Shown here in pieces: positions 58,301 through 64,000 of a stretch of 64,000 bases of DNA. The translations under genes were made by a program, and so were the position numbers. Location of the stretch: contig JAFCMP010000190.1 of assembly GCA_017506865.1 (NCBI GenBank), positions 124,001-188,000 on the forward strand, in the 5' to 3' direction. Under the pieces are notes generated by a model. That model saw nothing but the letters and a program-made list of their open reading frames with translations, was not told the DNA's origin and made no database searches. This DNA is from Tribonema minus. Taxonomy: Eukaryota > Sar > Xanthophyceae > Tribonematales > Tribonemataceae. Each line of letters starts with the position of its first letter. Position 1 is the stretch's first letter.

Positions 58301-61300
58301 GCAAAACAACAAACTAGTCGTTACTTGACATAAATGCTGAAAATATAGTGCAGCAGCCCAATGAAATTCTCACATTCACACCATAGCTGCTCTATACGTG
58401 TCAGCAGTTGCCCCTCCTGTACACTCAGAATACGTCATGAAACCTTCCTCCTGCATCGGTGCCAGAACTTGCGCCCCTCCTGCACCACCCACTACCCACA
58501 TGCCACATGAGTTGCCTGAGTGGCCTCGCTGTCAGGCTCAGTGCCCTGTCAACCGCCTGATGTAATCCTATGCACCTGAATGAATGCAATCATATTGGCT
58601 GTAGCATAAGAAGCATATGATTGCACGCGCAGCGCACAAGGGCATGAGGACACAACCGCTCACCTGGCAAAAACTGGACAACAGTTGCCTCCCCTTCCTC
58701 GACACGGGATGCGATCATCGATAATGACGTACCACCATGCGCAGTCCTTGAAAAACCTGTGGCCAATCCATTTTCATTGCAGTGTCACCACTTGAGAATC
58801 ATTTGCCGCTTGCATTGCCATGCAGGAGTGCAATCCACGGGTTGGGCAGCATACTGTGGCTCTCCATATATCATCATGGGCAAGAGTCAGCTGATGAGCC
58901 AAATACTGCATTACTTTAATGACTTTTAGGTACTGTACTTTGAGACTTGAAACTTGCTGCCTACTGTGAGGTACTGAGGTGATGCCACATTTCGAACAAA
59001 AATCAATCAAGGGTAACTACACACATATCTCAAACTCAAGTACCATAGACTCAAGGTGCGACACCAGCAATCTAGAAAAATTCCATCTACTCTAAAAGGG
59101 AGCGGTACTGTACTCCAACATAACATTGCACTGCTGAATGGCATGCCCACTCCATCTGCAAGGGCAAGCAGTACTTGTTACCGACAAGCACCTTGTGGCA
59201 GTTGCCACAAAATGTCATGTGGTACACATCATGCCCAGGGTCTGCCTGGGTGTGTGCAATCATTGACTTGGGTTTAGCGAGTTAGTTGCGAGCTGCTGGT
59301 TCCCTGATTAGCTTGTCGAGACTGTGGCATCCAGCCATCATCTGCTTTGATGCTGTACGTCAGAAGTTGTGCATTCTTATCGTCTTGTGCAGCTCAAAAC
59401 GTTTTAGAAGTGGCACTAATTTCACAGTAATTTGGCACTGCGAGAATTTACCTGCATAAAATGTCATGGCAATCAGGCTATTATCCCTCTGCTTACATTT
59501 TCTTCCGTTGCAGTAGGTTGCCAAAATAGAGGCAGCAGCACCAGTAGTTGCTACTGATCAACTGTCTATGAAAAGGTACGCCTTCTTCTGCAAGGCAAAT
59601 CGCCTGTCAAGGAGATGCCGCCATTGTCGTGGTATTGTATGCCCCAAATTAGGATGCTGGTGCAGAGTGCATTTCAACAAATGCAACATGTCCACCAAGT
59701 AATCCGCTGCTTTAATCTACAATGCCTGTTGCAGCTGCTGCAGGCAGGCCTGCTATCTTCACACACGCAATATCGAGATTGCTGTTCTACTTGAGCATGA
59801 TTGCCTCCAGGTGTGCTGGGCGGTGAAACTCAGCATAAAATATTAGTGAATCATGTTGTTCGGCATTGTGGCCTGAGGGCTTTCGTGCTCAGCCCATTTG
59901 AGCTTGCAGAGACCAAAAAGTAGTACGGCAGCTCTACTCTCATCCTAGCGTGTCATGTGAAGAGATGCTGATTCTATGAACCTTTCATTGAGTCAAAGCC
60001 ACTTTTGCTGGCACGCATGCGTGTTCAACATTGAATGTCTCACTCACTGCTCCTACAACATTCTGAAGCATCATACCTGCATACGAACAGGCCCTGCGCT
60101 TTCCATCTCATGCCGCTCCAGACAACGCGCTCAAGCAGCTCCTGACGTGTCGCCAGCACACTGCAACATGAGCAGAAGTCCAAAGTCAACAAGGTAAGCA
60201 ACCTAAACGCACGCGTTGATGTTATGCTGACACAGCAGAATCACAATTGCAAGGCTGCCAGCCATCATGTTTACCTGAGTGCACCAAGAAACCAACAGTC
60301 TCCCAGCGAGCCCTGAATGACATCTCCGCTACTGCTGCCCTCAACATAGAGCTTTCCTTGCGTGCAGAAGTGGTCCGTCCCCCGCTGGCCAAATTCGGCA
60401 TCACTGCCATCGTCCAGCGCATCATCATTCTCCTGCAGCAGGTGAATGGGAACGAATCAAAAGATCGTAGAGCTCTAGGTGACAAGGGATGGTTAGCCGC
60501 AAGTGCCTTCCACTGATAACCGTGGTCGCCACTGCTGCAGTCATTGGTCACAAGTCAACAATACCACCATATTCACAGCAGCCAAAAAGACTTCTGTGCA
60601 CAAGCTTTTCAGCGTTCGAGGCATGGGTGTTCAGTATGGAAAGGTCTCACGTGTTCGGTAGGCCAGAATGTTGCTAGGTCGAGTTAGTCCTGCGCGCCAG
60701 TGTGAGGACGACTCATTGCACGCTGGCCTAATCACTTGCCTGGTCTGAGCTACCATCCAGCTCCTGTGGCCTGCCATCATCCTCATCCTTGTACTGCGGA
60801 CGAACCCATCGCAAGCTCTCGGCACTCGGATACGAGTTGCATCCCACAGCAGGAGGTGCAATCGGTGGATTGCCATAGAGTGCCTGTGGACAGGGGCACA
60901 TGTGAATGAGCCAGCATCAATCTCCCGATCGTCGGTGCAGTAATCGAATTGTTGATGATTCAATCAAATACTTCGAGGTATGCTCTTTTTTCACCTCAGC
61001 CCCGTGCTGGTCGCTTTCGGTGGGCCCGAAATCAGGATCCTGAAAGCTGCCGCCTTGTTCTTTGCAGTGGGCCAACAAGGCTCTGACTTTCCGCTCCACA
61101 TCTTTTGTCGTCAGACACTGTCCCTGAGAAGACGACCACAAAGGGCACACATTGTAACGCGGCGTGCTGAAACGGGCCAAATTCAGATCATGATGCAGGC
61201 ATGAGCCCCACCAAATGTTTCGCTTACCGTGTCGAGCTCACTGCCTATTGTACCTTTCGCCGACACACGTATGATGCTGTTACATTGACGCATGACCATG

Positions 61301-61371
61301 GCGAGACACGAAAACTCGCCGCGCTGGTTTGACACACTGTTCCGCTCTTTCGCTCCTACTTCAACACTCAT
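43363..61371 (-). CDS. multidomain calpain (papain-like Ca2+ protease) with C2L, EF-hands, zinc finger, coiled coil and WW domain
   Basis: Exons: complement(join(43363..43596, 43811..44587, 45465..45710, 45809..46102, 46206..46963, 47304..47472, 47656..47730, 47842..48069, 48629..49294, 49385..49528, 49674..50408, 50679..51026, 51298..51785, 52442..52583, 53075..53248, 54480..54707, 55198..55464, 56379..56622, 57363..57453, 57841..57959, 58664..58756, 60077..60160, 60275..60432, 60740..60883, 60995..61123, 61228..61371)), 2392 aa; all phases agree. The catalytic triad is intact: Cys185 ([13 protein letters not shown]), His362 (HAYSLLD), Asn396 (RNPWG). Then a C2L domain (TFSNNPKF ... [12 protein letters not shown]), EF-hand [12 protein letters not shown] (about 723), C2-like segment, four CxxC/CxxxxC pairs (917-955), EF-hand [12 protein letters not shown] (about 1176), a weaker third EF-hand, a C2-like strand region, a coiled coil (from 2057), and a WW domain (about 2347-2376, [20 protein letters not shown]). 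A further 63-nt exon at 54047-54109 fits phase but has a poor donor. Introns after 60740 and 55198 use GC donors. Confidence 0.85.
45339..45350. repeat. dispersed palindrome TACTTCGAAGTA, copy 3
   Basis: Exact copy in the calpain intron between exons 43811-44587 and 45465-45710. Flanking A and T extend it to a 14-bp palindrome. Confidence 0.8.
48412..48439. repeat. 28-bp sequence shared with 60460-60487, in a calpain intron
   Basis: The sequence is identical over 28 bases to 60460-60487 in another intron of the same gene. It contains GTAGAGCTCTAGGTGAC with a central AGAGCTCT palindrome. The function is unknown. Confidence 0.85.
52890..52901. repeat. dispersed palindrome TACTTCGAAGTA, copy 4
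   Basis: Exact copy in the calpain intron between exons 52442-52583 and 53075-53248. Confidence 0.8.
55827..55838. repeat. dispersed palindrome TACTTCGAAGTA, copy 5
   Basis: Exact copy in the calpain intron between exons 55198-55464 and 56379-56622. A one-base variant (TACTTCGAGGTA) lies at 60969-60980 in another intron of the gene. Confidence 0.8.
56644..56733. repeat. two-copy 45-bp tandem duplication in a calpain intron
   Basis: Units 56644-56688 and 56689-56733 start TAGTGCGCCATGAGTACTGT and differ only at the last base. They lie upstream, on the gene's strand, of the acceptor for exon 56379-56622. The near-identity suggests a very recent duplication. Confidence 0.9.
60460..60487. repeat. 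second copy of the 28-bp calpain-intron sequence
   Basis: Lies in the intron just upstream (on the gene's strand) of the exon carrying the catalytic cysteine. It has the same orientation as the copy at 48412, 12 kb away. Confidence 0.85.
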
Positions 61372-61734
61372 CTGGCGGTTACACCGTGTTTGGGAGAAAA
61401 GCAAGGCAGTCTAGAGAAGGGGAGAGCTGGTGCAACGTGTGTGCATTTTTTCACAAGGACGGCACAGCACCAGGAACATTGTCCGTTGCTAGCAAGGTTT
61501 TGTCGAGCAGCAGCATAGGAGACTATATCCACGCAGATCCCTCGTTGTCGCAGCTGGAGAAGTGGAGTGTGGAGTTGGAGGAGGCTGCTTGCCGGATCGG
61601 CTCTAGCGGAGGACGAACGCGGCTGATCGACAGGAAAGGAGTACTTAGCCGTGGCGCTGGCTCAGGGCTGCGAGGTCGGAGAGGGGAGGGAGCTTAAGGG
61701 CTGCAATGCTTAGCCGGGCACGGCACCACCAGCA
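61372..61734. promoter_or_regulatory. 363-bp divergent region between the calpain and EGF-repeat genes
   Basis: Both starts point away from this interval, so it must hold both promoters and 5' UTRs. An open frame at 61329-61697 (+) crosses it and ends before the EGF gene; it has no domain and is taken as chance. No TATA box is convincing. Confidence 0.5.
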
Positions 61735-64000
61735 ATGATCGTTCGATTGTTGCTGCTGCTTGCCACATGCGGCATCAGCTGGGCTGCCTGCCCAAACTTC
61801 TGCAGCGGCCACGGCGATTGCGGTAAGCACAATGTTTGCAAATGTGACGCAGACTGGAATGTCGCGCCAGACTGCTCGTTGCGGAGCTGCCCCTCAGGCA
61901 CATCATGGGCATCAAACACATACATGGCGTCAAACAAAGTAGTAGCGCACACCGCATTTGAGTGCAGCAATGTGGGGACGTGCAACCGCAAGACTGGCAC
62001 TTGCACATGCCCAGCCCCTTTCACTGGCAGCGCTTGCCAGCGCCTGCAGTGCCCTAACGACTGCTCCGAGCATGGATTCTGTGCCACGTTGCGACAAGCA
62101 TCAGAATTCTACACATATGCCGGTGGCTCAGATCCAGATTTTGCTGGTACAGGTCCGGGATCGGCGCTGTATATATATGACAACTGGGATGCGGACTCAT
62201 CAACAACTTGTATCTGTGATTGGGGTTTCACCGGTGCTGATTGCAGCATGAAGATGTGTCCCAAAGGTGATGATCCAGTCACCACTGCTCAAGACCCGCC
62301 AACGTTCACAGTGGACATTCAGTCTCGAACGTCAACAACGTCGTCAGGAATTATGGATTTGGTGTTCTACTTTGGTGGTGAAAGTGTGACATTGGATTCT
62401 CGTGCCATAACAGCGCAGACGACGACACCGCCGCAGCCAACGCCACTGCAACTGCTGAAGGACGCCATAAAGTCACTGAGCAACATTGAAGATGTCACCG
62501 TCACAACTTCCTCTTCTGGCTCCATCACGTTTTCCCCTGGCGTCACTGCAACACAAACCAGTTACGAGGTTGCGATCACAGCATGGCCTACGCTCCCTCA
62601 CCAGAACAATGTCTTTTGGCATGATGGCAGCCCTCCACTAGCACATTTTGGCTGCTCAACTTCTTCTACTGGGCCAGGGGCGTCATGCTCTGTGCAAGTA
62701 ACACAAATTGCCTCAGTGAAGGAGTACCAGTACTGTTCAAGACGGGGCAGCTGTGACTTCAGCACTGGACAGTGTGAGTGCTACTCGGGCTTCACAGGTC
62801 CCAACTGCGCGGTTCTTGACAGCCTTGTCGTGACTAGCAGCAACATCGATGTGCTGCTACTTGAAGCTCTCAATGCAGTCACCTACACTGGAAATGTCCT
62901 GCACTTGAAAACGGCTATGGGCGGATCGGCAGGCGCAGGCGATGCCTTCAACATGCTGCTTGTAGAGGCTGCTTCCTCAACTCTTCTCTCAATGCGGGGG
63001 ACAGGTGACATCACAATGAACGAAGGCGGCCTAACGCTGAGCAAAGGCGATGTCAGAATCACCAAGGGGGGGTTGACTCTGACAGCTGGAGATGTGACGC
63101 TGACCCACGGATCAATACATGCTCCAATTGGTCAGCTTTATGTGAACGGCATCACGAGCACTGCAGACATCTCCGTGACTGGAGCAGTGCACGCAACAGG
63201 CAACATCATATCAAGTGCAACGGTGACAGCTCTCAACATGTTCAGCAGTTCCAGTGTCACCATCATGACTGGAGGACTTCATGTGGATGCAGGAGGCATC
63301 GATGTTGATGCAGGGGGAATCACAGTAGCAGGTGGAATCATAGTAGATCCAGGGGACATCCGGGTGCAAACTGGCGGCATCCAGTCGCAACAGGTTGTCA
63401 CTGCCATTAGTGGTTTGTTGAGCCAGTCAACCATCACAGTCACCACAGGCGGTGCTTGGGTGACTGGTGATGTGACCATTATGACTGGCGGCCTGCACGC
63501 CACACGAGTCATCACAGCTTCGGCTGGTGCAGTGGTCACCGGGGATGTGACCATCACTACTGGCGGCTTGTATGCTGATAGGGTCATAACAGCAACTGGT
63601 GGGTTGAACAGCGCAGGTGGCTTGACCGTGACATCAGGGGGGACAAGCGTGACAGGAGATGTTACTATCCTGTCCGGCGGACTGTATTCTACGCGGGTCA
63701 TCACAGCAACTGCAGGTGCTTTAGTTACCGGCGATGTGACAATCTTGACTGGAGGCTTGCATGCTACTCGCGTCATAACAGCCTCCGCTGGCGCGGTGAT
63801 ATTTGGAGATGTGACCATCTTCACCGGCGGCCTATACGCTGAAAGGGTCATCACAGCGACAGGTGGCCTGAACAGTGCTGGCGGTCTGACAGTGACAACA
63901 GGCGGCGCCAGAGTGACTGGGGATGTGACTATCCTCACCGGAGGACTCTACGCTACGCAAATCATCACCGCCACTGGGGGACTCACCAGCGCAGGCGGTC
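61735..64000 (+). CDS. secreted EGF-like protein with long Gly/Thr/Val-rich repeat array (partial, runs off the right edge)
   Basis: An ORF open for 755 codons to the window edge, with no intron needed. It starts with a clear signal peptide (MIVRLLLLLATCGISWAA) followed at once by Cys-rich EGF-like units: CPNFCSGHGDCGKHNVCKCD, CSNVGTCNRKTGTCTCPAPF, CICDWGFTGADC, and later CSRRGSCDFSTGQCECYSGF before TGPNC. From about residue 430 the protein is nearly Cys-free and built of repeats such as TGDVTIMTGGLHATRVITA and GGLTVTSGG, in units of about 25 and 38 residues. The regular alternation of short beta-prone segments and Gly turns suggests an elongated beta-solenoid stalk. A surface adhesion or recognition role is inferred; I do not recognise a named family. 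The C terminus, including any membrane anchor, is outside the window. Confidence 0.82.
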   Translation, partial: MIVRLLLLLATCGISWAACPNFCSGHGDCGKHNVCKCDADWNVAPDCSLRSCPSGTSWASNTYMASNKVVAHTAFECSNVGTCNRKTGTCTCPAPFTGSACQRLQCPNDCSEHGFCATLRQASEFYTYAGGSDPDFAGTGPGSALYIYDNWDADSSTTCICDWGFTGADCSMKMCPKGDDPVTTAQDPPTFTVDIQSRTSTTSSGIMDLVFYFGGESVTLDSRAITAQTTTPPQPTPLQLLKDAIKSLSNIEDVTVTTSSSGSITFSPGVTATQTSYEVAITAWPTLPHQNNVFWHDGSPPLAHFGCSTSSTGPGASCSVQVTQIASVKEYQYCSRRGSCDFSTGQCECYSGFTGPNCAVLDSLVVTSSNIDVLLLEALNAVTYTGNVLHLKTAMGGSAGAGDAFNMLLVEAASSTLLSMRGTGDITMNEGGLTLSKGDVRITKGGLTLTAGDVTLTHGSIHAPIGQLYVNGITSTADISVTGAVHATGNIISSATVTALNMFSSSSVTIMTGGLHVDAGGIDVDAGGITVAGGIIVDPGDIRVQTGGIQSQQVVTAISGLLSQSTITVTTGGAWVTGDVTIMTGGLHATRVITASAGAVVTGDVTITTGGLYADRVITATGGLNSAGGLTVTSGGTSVTGDVTILSGGLYSTRVITATAGALVTGDVTILTGGLHATRVITASAGAVIFGDVTIFTGGLYAERVITATGGLNSAGGLTVTTGGARVTGDVTILTGGLYATQIITATGGLTSAGG
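63460..64000 (+). repeat. in-frame DNA repeat array encoding TGDVTI(x)TGGL modules
   Basis: Modules begin near 63460 with GTGACTGGTGATGTGACC and recur through the edge, alternating about 75-bp and about 114-bp units. The third-position differences between units are frequent, so the protein repeat is maintained more tightly than the DNA. The antisense frame (63279-63938) is open only because of the repeat composition. Confidence 0.8.

Noticed and set aside
43363..61371. Two or more separate genes (a calpain core gene and an EF-hand/WW gene)
   Set aside because: Every junction from 61371 to 43363 matches in phase, no in-frame stop or start-like exon intervenes, and the zinc-finger cysteines are shared across one junction. 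Kept as one gene pending cDNA.
61329..61697. 122-codon plus-strand ORF between the calpain and EGF genes
   Set aside because: It overlaps the calpain first exon in antisense, ends before the EGF gene start and has no domain.
63279..63938. 219-codon antisense ORF rich in Pro/Val/Thr
   Set aside because: It is the mirror of the TGDVTI repeat array; the open frame follows from repeat composition, while the sense strand has a signal peptide, EGF units and a continuous frame.

Overview
The window is nuclear DNA of an intron-rich eukaryote, most likely a green alga (Chlorophyta). This is inferred from multi-FAS1 and EGF-type extracellular proteins, short exons ending in strict AG|GT donors with mostly CAG acceptors, a plant-type AT-hook/WD40 TFIIIC-like subunit, a BRICK1 homologue, and a restriction-like-endonuclease-type LINE. 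No bacterial operon structure, rRNA or functional tRNA was found. I rebuilt the genes by hand from reading frame, splice consensus and intron phase. All seven complete gene models give coding lengths divisible by three. The eighth runs off the right edge.

Layout. (1) 706-6414 (-): cytosolic-type malate dehydrogenase, 10 exons, 349 aa. (2) 6846-17200 (+): secreted or surface protein of 1059 aa with six fasciclin (FAS1) domains, 14 exons, divergent from the MDH gene. (3) 18328-22356 (-): 997-aa protein with AT-hooks, a zinc finger and WD40 repeats, TFIIIC subunit (GTF3C2/tau91)-like, two exons. (4) 22348-24612 (+): 575-aa ankyrin / poly-Gln / leucine-rich-repeat protein whose start codon overlaps that of gene 3 on the other strand. 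(5) 25498-37926 (+): 288-aa SPFH/Band 7 protein with a 10.2-kb last intron. (6) Inside that intron, antisense: a single 2938-codon ORF of a non-LTR retrotransposon with an OTU-like protease, a reverse transcriptase, a CCHC finger and a restriction-like endonuclease, preceded by a tRNA-like Pol III promoter module and a T27 run. (7) 40621-41334 (-): BRICK1 (SCAR/WAVE complex) with an unusual proline-rich tail. (8) 42384-43138: non-autonomous inverted-repeat transposon. (9) 43363-61371 (-): an 18-kb calpain gene of at least 26 exons (about 2392 aa) with an N-terminal catalytic core, a C2L domain, EF-hands, a Cys-rich zinc finger, a coiled coil and a C-terminal WW domain. (10) 61735 to the right edge (+): secreted protein with EGF-like domains and a long array of Gly/Thr/Val-rich repeats, cut by the window.

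The genes do not form one pathway. Themes are cell surface and adhesion (FAS1, EGF), actin and Ca2+ signalling (BRICK1, calpain), Pol III transcription, and central metabolism. The best leads are the OTU-RT-RLE retroelement nested in a live-looking intron, the proline-tailed BRICK1, the WW/EF-hand/zinc-finger calpain, a high share of GC-AG introns (4 of about 55), and a palindromic 12-mer repeated five times in non-coding DNA.
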